The notes: generated by a model from the sequence alone, not told the origin. Positions 34,350-43,271 are shown, counted from the first letter of the stretch. The stretch: 64,000 nt of DNA from Epilithonimonas zeae (GCF_023278365.1 NZ_CP075338.1:310001-374000), one strand, 5' to 3'. A program made the numbers and translations.

Positions 34350-35894
34350 ATGAGAAAAGCTTTATTCTTATTGGTATTTATTTTTCTAATGTCTTGTCAG
34401 TCTGTCAGGAAAAACAACTTGTTACTAGAGAAAAAAATACCGGTTTCTGAACTTAAAAAAGATATTGATTTCACTTATAATAAACTGAAAAAATTCCATC
34501 CGGAACTCTATTGGTATATTTCTAAAGAAGATTTGGATTATAAATTCGATAGTCTGAAAACCAGTCTTAAAAAACCAATGACACCTAACGAATTTTATTT
34601 CCAACTGTCACCTGTCATCGCAAGCATTAATGAAGGTCATCTCCGACTGAGAGCGCTTTCCAGAAGGTATACAAAGGCAGAACAAAAAGCCTTTAAAAAT
34701 AAACGTCCTCTCTTTTCTTTGATGGATTATCAAGTAGTGGATGATAGACTTTTTATTAAAGAAAATAAAGAGAACATCAAGGATATAAAAGTTGGGACAG
34801 AGATCTTGAAAATCAATGGAGAAGATGTATCAGCTCTGATTAAAAAATACAGAAAGCTCATCAGTTCCGATGGTAAGAATAAGACCTATCAAAAATATTT
34901 TCTTAATCTGGCTTTTCTGAATTATTATACTTTGGAGAAAGGCTATCTGGACAGTGTTGCTTTGCAGACCAAATACGATAATAAGATTGCAGATATTTCT
35001 ATCAAAAGACAGAGTAAAACCGATAAAGAACTTGTTACCGATAAAGTACAACCAAAGGTAACCGCCGAACAAAAAGTTCAGGATTATGATATTAATTCCA
35101 AAACTTATAACAGAAGCTTTAAATTCATAAAAGCTGACAGCAGTGTTGCTTACATCAAAGTGAAAACTTTTTCTTCAACTTTGGCCAGCAAGTTTTATAA
35201 AGAGACTTTCGAAAAGATAAAACATAGCAAAGCAGATTATCTGATTTTGGATATCAGGGATAACCTTGGAGGATCGCTTTCGGAAATCAATACGCTCTAT
35301 TCTTATCTTACGGATAAAGAATTTGTATTGGTGAAAACACCGGAAATGACTTCTAAAACGTCCAGTATGCATCAGAATTACTTCAGAGGTAAGACTTTTT
35401 TTTCAAAGATTTATATTGCTGTGACTTATCCATTCTTTTTGGCTGGCAATTATTTTATGTCTTCTAAAAAAGATGAAAAGTATTACTTCCGAGAGTTCGC
35501 CTCTAAACCTACCAAACCAAAGCACAATGCGTTTAAGGGTAAAATTTACGTCCTGGTAAATGGTGCCAGTTTTTCAGCGTCATCAGTGATTTCGGCAAAA
35601 TTGAAATACGAAAAAAGAGCCACCATCGTAGGCGAAGAAACAGGCGGTGCCAACGACGGAACCGTTGCCGGCGTAAGTAATACCGTGATTTTGCCACATT
35701 CTAAATTAGCTTTACCAATCGGACTTTTACTAATCCGTCCGAATATCGAGTTTGATAATCAGCACAGAGGCGTTATCCCAAATGTAGAAATAGATCCAGA
35801 TTTCGGAAACCTATCTGATACTGAAGATAAAACAATGAAGTGGGTGATGGATGATATTGATTTTCGAACTTCAATTACAGGTACTACAAAATAG
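34350..35894 (+). CDS. S41-family peptidase, lipoprotein
   Basis: 514 residues from ATG 34350, selected because it yields a lipoprotein signal MRKALFLLVFIFLMSC (C16); 20 upstream residues in the open frame look spurious. The early part has an N-terminal helical domain (LKKDIDFTYNKLKKFHPELYWY) and a PDZ-like segment (IKVGTEILKINGEDV). The tail-specific protease core follows: YLILDIRDNLGG, VLVNGASFSASSVISAKLKY with the catalytic Ser, and GEETGGANDGTV. It is a periplasmic or outer-membrane anchored protease related to C-terminal processing peptidases; the substrate is unknown. Confidence 0.88.
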   Translation: MRKALFLLVFIFLMSCQSVRKNNLLLEKKIPVSELKKDIDFTYNKLKKFHPELYWYISKEDLDYKFDSLKTSLKKPMTPNEFYFQLSPVIASINEGHLRLRALSRRYTKAEQKAFKNKRPLFSLMDYQVVDDRLFIKENKENIKDIKVGTEILKINGEDVSALIKKYRKLISSDGKNKTYQKYFLNLAFLNYYTLEKGYLDSVALQTKYDNKIADISIKRQSKTDKELVTDKVQPKVTAEQKVQDYDINSKTYNRSFKFIKADSSVAYIKVKTFSSTLASKFYKETFEKIKHSKADYLILDIRDNLGGSLSEINTLYSYLTDKEFVLVKTPEMTSKTSSMHQNYFRGKTFFSKIYIAVTYPFFLAGNYFMSSKKDEKYYFREFASKPTKPKHNAFKGKIYVLVNGASFSASSVISAKLKYEKRATIVGEETGGANDGTVAGVSNTVILPHSKLALPIGLLLIRPNIEFDNQHRGVIPNVEIDPDFGNLSDTEDKTMKWVMDDIDFRTSITGTTK

Positions 35895-35914
35895 GCTAAA
35901 AAATATTTGCCTTA

Positions 35915-35949
35915 ACTCGTCCGAACAAAGCATCTTTGTCCGAGCGAGT
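35915..35949. repeat. Intergenic nested hairpin, S41-grpE gap
   Basis: Outer pair ACTCG / CGAGT encloses the inner pair ACAAAG / CTTTGT with loop CAT. It is followed by a G-poor tract (about 35988-36052) of repeated CACTC/CAAACTC words. There is no gene in 35895-36116; no T-run follows the hairpin, so termination is uncertain. Confidence 0.45.
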
Positions 35950-36116
35950 AAAGTGTCTTTATAAAATCAGCTAAAAAAATATTCAACTTCTTACACTTTC
36001 ACACTCCCAAACTCTAAAACCCTCTCACACTCCAACTCAACACCAAACTCTGCCTAATTGTCAAAAAAACACAATTGGCAAAGGAATTGAAAAAACAACC
36101 CTGTAAAATTACCATA

Positions 36117-36656
36117 ATGGAAGAAAACAAAGATATACACGAAGAAAGCCTGAATACAGAGACTACAAACACTGAAGCTACGGAAAACGTAAATCAGGAA
36201 AATGTGTCACAACAACCGACTGCCGAGGAACTTTTGGCAGAAGAAAAAGACAGATACATCCGTTTGTATGCAGAATTCGAAAACTATAAAAAAAGAACGC
36301 AGAAGGAAAAGAACGATTTCTACCTGTATGCCTCTAAAGATTTGATGACATCTATGCTTGGTGTTTTAGATGATTTTGAAAGAGCTATCAAAGAAATTTC
36401 CAAAAACGGAAACGAAGCTGAGTTAAAAGGCATCGAATTGATTTACCAAAAACTGAAAAGTAAATTGGTAGAAAAAGGCTTGAAGGTGATCCACGTAGAG
36501 CAAGGTGATGCTTTCAACGTAGATTTACACGAGGCTATTACATCTATTCCTGCGCCTTCAGAAGATTTGAAAGGGAAAATCGTCGACGTGATAGAAACGG
36601 GCTACGAACTACACGACAAAGTGATTCGATTTGCAAAAGTGGTTACAGGAAACTAA
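36117..36656 (+). CDS. grpE: Nucleotide exchange factor GrpE
   Basis: 179 residues from ATG 36117; the open frame reaches back to a TTG at 36075, but MEENKDIHEESLN is the natural acidic GrpE start. The long N-terminal coiled coil contains KDRYIRLYAEFENYKKRTQKE. The C-terminal beta domain has VIHVEQGDAFNVDLHEAI and a KIVDVIETGYELHDKVIRFAKV ending. GrpE releases ADP from DnaK. It is followed by dnaJ after a 77-base gap containing palindromic repeat material, as is common in this phylum. dnaK is not in the window. Confidence 0.95.
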   Translation: MEENKDIHEESLNTETTNTEATENVNQENVSQQPTAEELLAEEKDRYIRLYAEFENYKKRTQKEKNDFYLYASKDLMTSMLGVLDDFERAIKEISKNGNEAELKGIELIYQKLKSKLVEKGLKVIHVEQGDAFNVDLHEAITSIPAPSEDLKGKIVDVIETGYELHDKVIRFAKVVTGN

Positions 36657-36670
36657 AATTTTTGGCTAGA

Positions 36671-36720
36671 TGTCGGAAGCTGGATGATACCAACATCCAT
36701 CATTCGACACCCATCATCCA
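36671..36720. repeat. Palindromic repeat between grpE and dnaJ
   Basis: Nested inverted repeats: TGTCG (36671-36675) with CGACA (36705-36709), and TGGATGAT (36681-36688) with ATCATCCA (36713-36720). These GATGTCGGA/GGATGAT words look like degenerate intergenic repeat filler. It ends 13 bases before the dnaJ start and may influence its translation. Confidence 0.5.
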
Positions 36721-36733
36721 ACAATAAAAAATT

Positions 36734-37852
36734 ATGAGCAAGCGAGATTATTACGAAGTTTTGGAGGTTTCCAAAAGTGCAAGTGCTGACGAAATAAAAA
36801 AAGCCTACCGAAAAATGGCTATCAAATATCACCCGGACAAAAATCCTGGTGACAAAACTGCTGAGGAGAAATTCAAGGAAGCGGCAGAAGCTTATGAAGT
36901 TCTGAGCGACGACAACAAAAAAGCAAGATACGACCAATACGGTCACGCAGGAATGGGTGGCGCTGCCGGCGGCGGCGGTTTCGGTGGATTTGGCGGCGGA
37001 ATGAATATGGAGGATATCTTCAGTCAGTTCGGTGACATCTTCGGCGGTGGATTTGGCGGCGGTGGCGGTCAAAGACAGCAGCAATCTCGTGGTTCTAACC
37101 TGAGAATCCGTATCAAACTGAATCTAGAAGAGATGATTAACGGAACTCAGAAAACCGTTAAAGTTAAGAAGATGAAGTTGGCTGCAGGCGTAACTTCTAA
37201 AACTTGTCCTACCTGTGGCGGTAGCGGTGTTCAGGTAAGGATGATGAACACAATGTTCGGCCAAATGCAAACCCAAACCACTTGTGGAACTTGCCAGGGT
37301 GTTGGAAAAGTGGCGGATAAAATTCCTTCTGGAGCTAATGCACAAGGTTTAATTAAAGAAGAAGAAGAAATCACAATCAATATCCCAGCCGGAGCTAGAG
37401 ATGGCATCCAACTGAATGTAAGAGGAAAAGGAAATGATGCACCTTTGGGTGGTGTTCCTGGAGACCTTTTGGTTGTAGTAGAGGAGGAAGTGGACAAAGT
37501 GATTAAGCGTGAAGGGGACAATCTTCATCAGGAATTGTATGTTTCTTTTGCAGAAGCAGCTTTGGGAACTTCAAAAGAAATCAATGTGGTTGGTGGAAAA
37601 GTGAAAATCAAAGTGGACGAAGGTACGCAGTCTGGTAAAATCCTGAGATTAGCTGGCAAAGGTCTTCCAAACATCGAAGGTTATGGTGGAAAAGGCGATA
37701 TGTTTGTTCATATCAACGTTTGGACACCACAAAAATTGACCAAAGAGCAAAAAGAATTCTTCCAGAAACAATTGGACAGTGGTGATATGAACGCCGAGCC
37801 AACCGGAAAAGAAAAGACATTCTTCGAGAAAGTAAAAGATATGTTCAACTAA
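36734..37852 (+). CDS. dnaJ: Chaperone DnaJ with a reduced zinc finger
   Basis: 372 residues: J-domain with HPD at residues 33-35, Gly/Phe-rich linker (about 72-120), then the client-binding beta domains and the C-terminal dimerisation region. The cysteine-rich region is unusual. Only two CxxCxGxG repeats are present, CPTCGGSG (C158/C161) and CGTCQGVG (C184/C187). Canonical DnaJ has four. Repeat 1 is replaced by [11 protein letters not shown] and repeat 4 by IPSGANAQG. The remaining pair corresponds to repeats 2 and 3, which form zinc centre II, the one known to matter for work with DnaK. Co-located with grpE, it is probably the main housekeeping DnaJ. Confidence 0.95.
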   Translation: MSKRDYYEVLEVSKSASADEIKKAYRKMAIKYHPDKNPGDKTAEEKFKEAAEAYEVLSDDNKKARYDQYGHAGMGGAAGGGGFGGFGGGMNMEDIFSQFGDIFGGGFGGGGGQRQQQSRGSNLRIRIKLNLEEMINGTQKTVKVKKMKLAAGVTSKTCPTCGGSGVQVRMMNTMFGQMQTQTTCGTCQGVGKVADKIPSGANAQGLIKEEEEITINIPAGARDGIQLNVRGKGNDAPLGGVPGDLLVVVEEEVDKVIKREGDNLHQELYVSFAEAALGTSKEINVVGGKVKIKVDEGTQSGKILRLAGKGLPNIEGYGGKGDMFVHINVWTPQKLTKEQKEFFQKQLDSGDMNAEPTGKEKTFFEKVKDMFN

Positions 37853-37860
37853 GAATAAAC

Positions 37861-37891
37861 AAAAAGAGACTTAAAATTAAGTCTCTTTTTT
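37861..37891 (+). terminator. Intrinsic terminator of dnaJ
   Basis: Perfect 12-bp stem AAAAAGAGACTT / AAGTCTCTTTTT with a 6-base loop. The facing pseudogene on the minus strand ends inside it. Confidence 0.9.
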
Positions 37892-38317
37892 ATTATAAAA
37901 TATTTTATAATTCTTTATTATTTCCTTTAATTTTTTACCACTGACATTGAGTTCACTTATTTCAATTTCAAAATCTTTATCAGCTTTGGTTGTTAATGAT
38001 AAAATTCTACAGAAGTTTTTCCTGTACTTACTTTATCAATGTTAATATCATTGATTTGATTCCAACTTAAAAAGTGATTTTTAAGTGTAATCCCTTTATT
38101 ATTAATCTTAAGCTGAGTTTTATTATTTGTTATTCGGCTGATTGTAATAAATAGAATTTAAAATTCCTATTACTAAAAGGATGATAGCTAATCTCAAATT
38201 ATTTTTCTCAAAATACAAATATCCTGCTAATACAAAAGTTGCCAAGACAAATATAGATTCAAAGCTTAATAAACTTTTTGAGTATTTGAAATTATATTCT
38301 TTTAATTGGTTATTCAT
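37877..38317 (-). pseudogene. Frameshifted small membrane protein, about 145 codons
   Basis: The minus strand from ATG 38317 encodes MNNQLKEYNFKYSKSLLSFE with two hydrophobic helices, then stops at NSIYYNQPNNK. Directly after, another frame continues as ITNNKTQLKINNKGITLKNH to TGKTSVEFYH and stops. A third frame continues as LSLTTKADKDFEIEISELNV to NYKIFYNKKET. Joined, the three pieces make one coherent protein: two TM helices plus a PH-like soluble domain. Removing one C near 38128 and adding one T in the T-run near 38006 (minus-strand sense) would restore it. Either the gene has decayed or there are two sequence errors. The frameshift positions are approximate, read by eye. Confidence 0.72.
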
Positions 38318-38329
38318 TATCAAACAATT

Positions 38330-38977
38330 CTATTTCACCAACAACCTATCACAAACCGTTTTACTAAAATTCTCTTCCTGACCGTTATAAAAAACCTTTA
38401 TCGATTGGTCAAAATCTTCCTTTTGTAAAACCTTAATTTCAGTTCCAAGGCTAAGATTTCTTTTGTTAAGAAAATTCAAGAATTCCTCGGAAGAAGTCGT
38501 TACTGAAGCCAGTTCCACCGTTTCATTTTCTTTGCATTTACTCAGTTTCTTCAAATCTGGTTGGATCACATTGCCGTCTTTATCAGGAATTGGTTCGCCG
38601 TGTGGATCCACTTTTGGATAGTTCAGAATTTCGTCCATTTTATCAAAGAAAATATCAGAGTGGATATGTTCCAATTGCTCTGCGATTTCGTGGACATTTT
38701 CCCAGCCAAATCCCATTTTTTCTACCAAAAACATCTCTGTCAGTCGGTGTTTTCTTACGATTAGCGATGCTTCTTTTTTTCCGGATTCGGTGAGTTTGAT
38801 GGGTTTGTACGACTCATATTTCACCCAATTTTTGTCTGCAAATTTCTTTATCATACTATTTACAGACGGCATTTTGATGTTAAGCTGTCGGCTCAAATCA
38901 TTCACAGAAACTTCATCATTCTCATTCACAAGATGATAAAGCGCTTTTAGATAATTTTCCTCGGTTAAAGAATTCAT
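38330..38977 (-). CDS. DtxR/MntR-family metal-dependent transcriptional regulator
   Basis: 215 residues. N-terminal winged helix (LTEENYLKALYHLVNENDEVSVNDLSRQLNIKMPSVNSMIKKF), then the metal-binding and dimerisation domain with RKHRLTEMFLVEKMGFGWENVHEIAEQLEHI and the conserved YPKVDPHGEPIP, and a C-terminal SH3/FeoA-like domain. It is a manganese- or iron-responsive repressor; which metal cannot be decided by eye. No metal transporter gene is adjacent in the window. The upstream gap (38978-39233) contains a dispersed repeat and the divergent promoter of the aldolase gene. Confidence 0.9.
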   Translation of the reverse strand: MNSLTEENYLKALYHLVNENDEVSVNDLSRQLNIKMPSVNSMIKKFADKNWVKYESYKPIKLTESGKKEASLIVRKHRLTEMFLVEKMGFGWENVHEIAEQLEHIHSDIFFDKMDEILNYPKVDPHGEPIPDKDGNVIQPDLKKLSKCKENETVELASVTTSSEEFLNFLNKRNLSLGTEIKVLQKEDFDQSIKVFYNGQEENFSKTVCDRLLVK

Positions 38978-39074
38978 AGGTCAAAATTAGTAAAAAGTTA
39001 GAAAAGATTATGTTTTATTCTAACAATTTAAAACTTAAAATAATTTGAATATTAAGTCATCCTTTGCTGAGCGA

Positions 39075-39148
39075 AGCGCCTTCGTGAAAACTTAAAAATA
39101 TTTTCAACAGGATTTAAAAAAAACTTTGTGCTCTTTGCGTTCAAAATA
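39075..39148. repeat. Dispersed intergenic repeat, dtxR-aldolase gap
   Basis: AACTTAAAAATATTTTCAAC, then ACTTTGTGCTCTTTGCGTTC. Same family as 19347-19420, and as the complement of 4114-4180. Confidence 0.55.
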
Positions 39149-39200
39149 TATTAATTTAGGCCATTTAACCTTGGTTTAATTTTATCTTAAGATAATTCAA

Positions 39201-39208
39201 TAACTTTG
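39201..39208 (+). promoter_or_regulatory. Candidate -7 element of the threonine-aldolase-like gene
   Basis: TAACTTTG matches TAnnTTTG, 25 bases before the start codon. The sequence AGAGGTAG between them may serve as a ribosome binding site. A well-spaced -33 TTG was not found. Confidence 0.4.
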
Positions 39209-39233
39209 ATTCATCAAAAAAGAGGTAGAAATA

Positions 39234-40265
39234 ATGAAGAAATATTCTTTCAAAAACGATTATTCAGAAGGTTGTCATCCCCATATTTTAGAAGCATTAA
39301 TCCAAACCAATCTCAGTCAGCAAAATGGTTACGGTTACGATGATTATTCCGAGGAAGCCAGAGAATTAATTAAAAAAAAAACTAATCATCCAAATGTTGA
39401 TATTCATTTTGTAAGTGGTGGAACTCAAGCTAATTTATTAGTCATTTCTTCGATTCTTCGTCCACACGAAAGTGTTGTTTCTGCTGAGACGGGACATATT
39501 TTTACCAACGAAACCGGCGCTATAGAAGCAACAGGACACAAAGTTCACGGATTAGTAACCGAAGATGGAAAACTGAAGCCCAAACACATTCAATCGGTTT
39601 TGGATACGCATACCAATAAACCACATCAGGTTAAACAAAAACTGGTTTACATTTCCAATTCTACAGAAGTCGGAACGATTTATACAAAGCAAGAATTACA
39701 AGAATTATCTACGTTTTGCAAAGCCAATGATTTGTATCTTTTTATGGATGGTGCAAGGTTAGGTCAGGCTTTAACTTCCGAAGTCAATGATTTGACATTA
39801 GAAGATATTGCCAACTTAACAGATATATTTTATCTCGGCGGAACCAAAAATGGAGCACTTTTAGGTGAAGCAATTATCATCACCAACAACAAGCTGAAAG
39901 ATGAATTCGGATTCCATATCAAACAAAAAGGTGCCATGTTGGCAAAAGGCAGATTGTTGGGAATTCAGTTTTTGGAATTGATGAAGGATGATTTGTATTT
40001 CGATTTGGCAAAACATTCCAATGTTCAGGCAATGAAAATTAAGTCTGCTTTTCAGAATAAAGGTTTCCTGTTTTTGTCTGACACATTTACCAACCAAATT
40101 TTTCCAATTCTCAATAATTCTCAAATCGAAAAGTTATCAGAGAACTTTGATTTCTATGTTTGGAAAAAGATTAATGAAGAAAACTCAGCAATTCGATTGA
40201 TTACATCTTGGGCAACTTCTGATGAGGTTATGGAAGATTTTGTAAATGAAATCCAATCATTATAA
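39234..40265 (+). CDS. Low-specificity L-threonine aldolase-like PLP enzyme
   Basis: 343 residues, fold-type I PLP enzyme of the beta-eliminating lyase/threonine aldolase group. Visible are SGGTQANLLVISSILRP (cofactor phosphate region), SAETGHIFTNETGAIEATGHK, LFMDGARLGQAL (aspartate pairing with the pyridine ring) and YLGGTKNGALLGEA with the Schiff-base lysine K205. It would cleave threonine or allo-threonine to glycine and acetaldehyde. It starts at ATG 39234, right after a TAACTTTG promoter element, and ends at a strong bidirectional terminator. Confidence 0.88.
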   Translation: MKKYSFKNDYSEGCHPHILEALIQTNLSQQNGYGYDDYSEEARELIKKKTNHPNVDIHFVSGGTQANLLVISSILRPHESVVSAETGHIFTNETGAIEATGHKVHGLVTEDGKLKPKHIQSVLDTHTNKPHQVKQKLVYISNSTEVGTIYTKQELQELSTFCKANDLYLFMDGARLGQALTSEVNDLTLEDIANLTDIFYLGGTKNGALLGEAIIITNNKLKDEFGFHIKQKGAMLAKGRLLGIQFLELMKDDLYFDLAKHSNVQAMKIKSAFQNKGFLFLSDTFTNQIFPILNNSQIEKLSENFDFYVWKKINEENSAIRLITSWATSDEVMEDFVNEIQSL

Positions 40266-40267
40266 AT

Positions 40268-40296
40268 AAAAACTTCCGATTCAATCGGAAGTTTTT
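40268..40296. terminator. Bidirectional intrinsic terminator
   Basis: AAAAACTTCCGAT / ATCGGAAGTTTTT (13 complementary positions) around TCA. It serves the aldolase-like gene and the convergent serine hydrolase gene. Confidence 0.9.
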
Positions 40297-40318
40297 ATTT
40301 GAATTTATCTTGATATTT

Positions 40319-41518
40319 TTACAATGCATTCCAAATGTCGAAGAAAGCTTTGTTCCCTTCTTTGTCAGAGAAATTGGTGTTTAAAATCATTATTCTGCCA
40401 AGATTGGTTTTAGGATTAAAAAACATAATCGACATTGTTCCCGGATCGCCTCCCGTATGTCCAACATAGCCAGTGTAACCAAAACCCATAAAAATGCCAA
40501 CATTGTAAGATTCATTATACGGATTTTTGGTATTTCTTTCAATGAAATTGGTTTCAGAAAGCTGCGGTTTGAAATATTCTTTATAACTTTCTTTTGTAAG
40601 AATCGTTCCATTGCCATTGTAACCTTTGATTAGCTCTGATAGGTATTTACTTAAGTCATTAACATTGGTTATAAATCCGCCGTCAGGATATGTAATCAGT
40701 TCGTAATAGGGAAGAGGCGTTGTTGGATTTTCATAAAGTCTTGAATAGTTCGTCATATTTATTTCTTCCGATTTCCAACCAGACTCTTTCATTTTCAAAG
40801 GCTCAAGAATATATTTTTTAGTGAATTGATTGAATGATTCTCCAGTTGCCTGCTCAATGATAAAACCTGCCAAAGCAGTTCCCACATTCGAATATTCATA
40901 AATAGTTCCTGGTTTGTGAGCAGAAAAACTGTCTTTGTTCCATTTTCCATTTTTTGTGAGAACGTTTTCCAAAAATGATTTAAGAGAAATAATAGAATCG
41001 GATGGATTGAAAGATTGTTCATCTTCAAATGTCAGCTTAAGTCCTTTCAGATTTTGATTAGGCTTTAAATAATAGTTCTTTGAGGAATAAAATTCGTTAT
41101 CAGTAATGGATGAAGTATGAGTTGCTAATTGACGAATTGTTATTTTTTCCTGTGGAAAATTCGGATTAATAACTTTAAAGGGAAGATATTGATCAATCGG
41201 GTCATCCAATTTTAATTGTCCTAATTCCTGAGCCTTTAAAAGTGCAATCCCGACAAAAGTTTTGGAAACAGATCCGATATTCTGGATGGTTTCTGTAGTG
41301 TATTTTCTTTGAATCTCGACATCGGAAAATCCAAATCCATTTTTATACAAAGTTCCATTTTCATTAACAACCGAAACTGCAAATCCATTGAATTTTTTCT
41401 GATTATAAATGGTATTGATTTCATTCGTCAATGCTATTTTATTGTTTTTATTTTCTTTCGAAACAGAGCAGGAAATCAAAATAAAAAATGAAATGAAAAG
41501 CAAATATATTTTTGACAT
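40319..41518 (-). CDS. Serine hydrolase (class C beta-lactamase/penicillin-binding-like), lipoprotein
   Basis: 399 residues. The lipoprotein signal ends ILISC (C17). Serine beta-lactamase-like motifs: SxxK as SVSK (S83-K86), YxN as YSN in YEYSNVGTALAG, and a KTG-equivalent HTGG in GYVGHTGGDPGTMSIMF. This family includes D-aminopeptidases, esterases and cell-wall enzymes; true beta-lactamase activity is not implied. It probably faces the periplasm on a lipid anchor. It stands alone, convergent with the aldolase-like gene. Confidence 0.85.
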   Translation of the reverse strand: MSKIYLLFISFFILISCSVSKENKNNKIALTNEINTIYNQKKFNGFAVSVVNENGTLYKNGFGFSDVEIQRKYTTETIQNIGSVSKTFVGIALLKAQELGQLKLDDPIDQYLPFKVINPNFPQEKITIRQLATHTSSITDNEFYSSKNYYLKPNQNLKGLKLTFEDEQSFNPSDSIISLKSFLENVLTKNGKWNKDSFSAHKPGTIYEYSNVGTALAGFIIEQATGESFNQFTKKYILEPLKMKESGWKSEEINMTNYSRLYENPTTPLPYYELITYPDGGFITNVNDLSKYLSELIKGYNGNGTILTKESYKEYFKPQLSETNFIERNTKNPYNESYNVGIFMGFGYTGYVGHTGGDPGTMSIMFFNPKTNLGRIMILNTNFSDKEGNKAFFDIWNAL

Positions 41519-41574
41519 AAACTTTTTTCAAATTAGACAATTGGACGACCATTTTGTTACACCATTGTTTTGTT

Positions 41575-41603
41575 AAAAAAAAAACTCCCAAATCTGGGAG
41601 TTT
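41575..41603 (-). terminator. Intrinsic terminator of lgt
   Basis: On the minus strand AAACTCCCA, a 4-base loop and TGGGAGTTT are followed by a run of T (the A-run 41575-41584 on the plus strand). Confidence 0.85.
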
Positions 41604-41608
41604 CTATT

Positions 41609-42883
41609 TTATGCGGTTGCATTTTCTTCTTTCGGAAGTTTGAATTTCTTAGAATAAATCATAATCACCAAACCGGCAATCATAAACGGAATACTCAAAA
41701 CCTGACCTGTATTAAGCCCGGCAAAATGAATAATCTCGTCACCTTGTGGCTCTTTCAAGAATTCTACAAAGAATCTAATCGCCCAAAGTAAAATGAAAAA
41801 CAATCCGAATAACCAGCCTTGTTGATATTTCTTATCAGTTTTACGGTACAAGAACCAAAGTAAAACGAAAAGACAAACATAACCAAATGCTTCAAATAAC
41901 TGGCTTGGATAACGTGGAATAGTTACACCATATTCAGAACTTTGCTGAGGGAAAAGAATCGCAAATGGCGAAGATGGGTCAACAGGTTTTCCTAAAATCT
42001 CAGAATTAAAGAAATTTCCCATTCTCACAAATGCGCCGCCTAAAGCTACCACAATCCCAATTCTGTCATAAACCCAAAGCGGATTTTTTTTGATGATTTT
42101 CAAACTGTAATATAATGTAGTTGCAATTACCGCAATCGCAGCACCGTGACTTGCCAAGCCGGAAAAGCCTGTGAAATGCAATCCACCTCTCGTACTGATT
42201 GGCAAGAAAACACTCAGGAAATCTTCTTTGAATAATTCTGGCTGATAAAAAATCACGTGACCTAATCTAGCTCCAAGAATAGTTCCTACCAAAGTCCAAG
42301 TGAAAAATGGCTCTACAAATTTTTCATCTACACCGTCTATTCTGTAAATTTTGGTCATAATAACATAACCGAATCCAAATGCGAAAATGAACATCAAACT
42401 ATAGAAATGCAGCATTACAGGCCCTAATTTAATACCTTTTATAGGATCCCAAATTTTGAAACCGGTTTCCAGTTCTACTTGGTCAGTTGGTTTTATAACG
42501 GTTTTAGATTTCAGAAGATATTTGAAATTCTCAATATTTTTCTGCTCCAGCGTAGCATCTACAGGTTTGAAATCCTTATCCAAAAATTGAAAATTGAATG
42601 CTTTATATTTTAAAAGGATATTCTGGATGCTTCCAAGATGTTCTGCAGATTCCGCTTTGATGTTGTCTTCATTCAGAATAACCAATTCATTCGGAATGTT
42701 ATTGGATGCTTCATCATAAAACTTGGTGTTGTTTTGCGTTGCGAAGATTTTCACAGCAACCGTTTCTTTGTTGTTGATTTTCAAAGTTCCGTCAGAAAGT
42801 CCTGATACAGCACTCTGCGCAGAAACCATCTGGAAAATTCCGGCAAAAATAATGAGATAAAATCTTAGAAAAATATGGTTCAT
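41609..42883 (-). CDS. lgt: Prolipoprotein diacylglyceryl transferase with N-terminal periplasmic extension
   Basis: 424 residues, about 140 longer than usual. Residues 1-22 look like a cleavable signal peptide (ending VSAQ), followed by about 120 soluble residues of no recognised family. The Lgt core starts near residue 145 (WDPIKGIKLGPVMLHFYSLM aligns in style with the E. coli N-terminus). It retains GARLGHVIFY, the SHGAA histidine, and the Lgt signature GGAFVRMGNFFNSEILG. Lgt attaches diacylglycerol to lipobox cysteines, serving the many lipoproteins seen here. The gene starts 12 bases after yidD and ends at a terminator, so yidD-lgt is probably one unit. Confidence 0.93.
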   Translation of the reverse strand: MNHIFLRFYLIIFAGIFQMVSAQSAVSGLSDGTLKINNKETVAVKIFATQNNTKFYDEASNNIPNELVILNEDNIKAESAEHLGSIQNILLKYKAFNFQFLDKDFKPVDATLEQKNIENFKYLLKSKTVIKPTDQVELETGFKIWDPIKGIKLGPVMLHFYSLMFIFAFGFGYVIMTKIYRIDGVDEKFVEPFFTWTLVGTILGARLGHVIFYQPELFKEDFLSVFLPISTRGGLHFTGFSGLASHGAAIAVIATTLYYSLKIIKKNPLWVYDRIGIVVALGGAFVRMGNFFNSEILGKPVDPSSPFAILFPQQSSEYGVTIPRYPSQLFEAFGYVCLFVLLWFLYRKTDKKYQQGWLFGLFFILLWAIRFFVEFLKEPQGDEIIHFAGLNTGQVLSIPFMIAGLVIMIYSKKFKLPKEENATA

Positions 42884-42895
42884 TGATAATTGATT

Positions 42896-43132
42896 TTAAT
42901 GTTGTTTCGGCGGAACAGGGTCGTAGCCTTCGCCTCCCCAAGGATGACAGCTCCCGATTCTTTTCATCGCCAGCCAGCTCCCTTTGATCAGTCCGTGCAC
43001 CTTCAAAGCTTCCAAAGTATAATGCGAACATGTCGGGTCATACCGGCAGTTTTTTCCCAGCCAAGGTGAGATAGCGAGTTGATAAAACTTTATCAAAACC
43101 ACCAACGGAAAAGTCAGAATCTTGTTCAGCAT
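42896..43132 (-). CDS. yidD: Membrane protein insertion efficiency factor
   Basis: 78 residues with the YidD signature: [20 protein letters not shown] followed by [20 protein letters not shown] and a terminal [13 protein letters not shown]. It is a small amphipathic inner-membrane-associated protein thought to assist YidC-dependent insertion. It precedes lgt by 12 bases on the same strand. The upstream 293-base gap to the MFS gene (43133-43425) contains a REP-like element and no gene. Confidence 0.93.
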   Translation of the reverse strand: MLNKILTFPLVVLIKFYQLAISPWLGKNCRYDPTCSHYTLEALKVHGLIKGSWLAMKRIGSCHPWGGEGYDPVPPKQH

Positions 43133-43201
43133 AATTTTGAGCTATGCAAAAATAGCAGAAAAATCAAAACACTGTTAGAATTTAACTAATTATAATACTT
43201 T

Positions 43202-43271
43202 GGGCAGCTTAATCCGCCTTCCACTCCCGCTATCCGCCAGAGGCGGATGAGCTCCGTTTAAGTCGGGCTGC
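43202..43271. repeat. REP-like element, copy A
   Basis: 70 bases beginning GGGCAGC and ending GCTGC, with a central perfect hairpin ATCCGCC-AGA-GGCGGAT (43232-43248). It differs from 57929-57998 at only a few positions. The GC-rich block stands out from the AT-rich surroundings. Confidence 0.8.

Noticed and set aside
36075-36116. Upstream TTG start for grpE
   Set aside because: The additional 14 residues are unlike GrpE N-termini; ATG 36117 fits.
36941-37085. GGC/GGT-rich repetitive stretch
   Set aside because: It encodes the normal Gly/Phe-rich linker of DnaJ.
40319-41518. Antibiotic-resistance beta-lactamase
   Set aside because: SxxK/YSN/HTGG motifs are shared by many lipoprotein esterases and peptidases; nothing specific to beta-lactam hydrolysis is visible.
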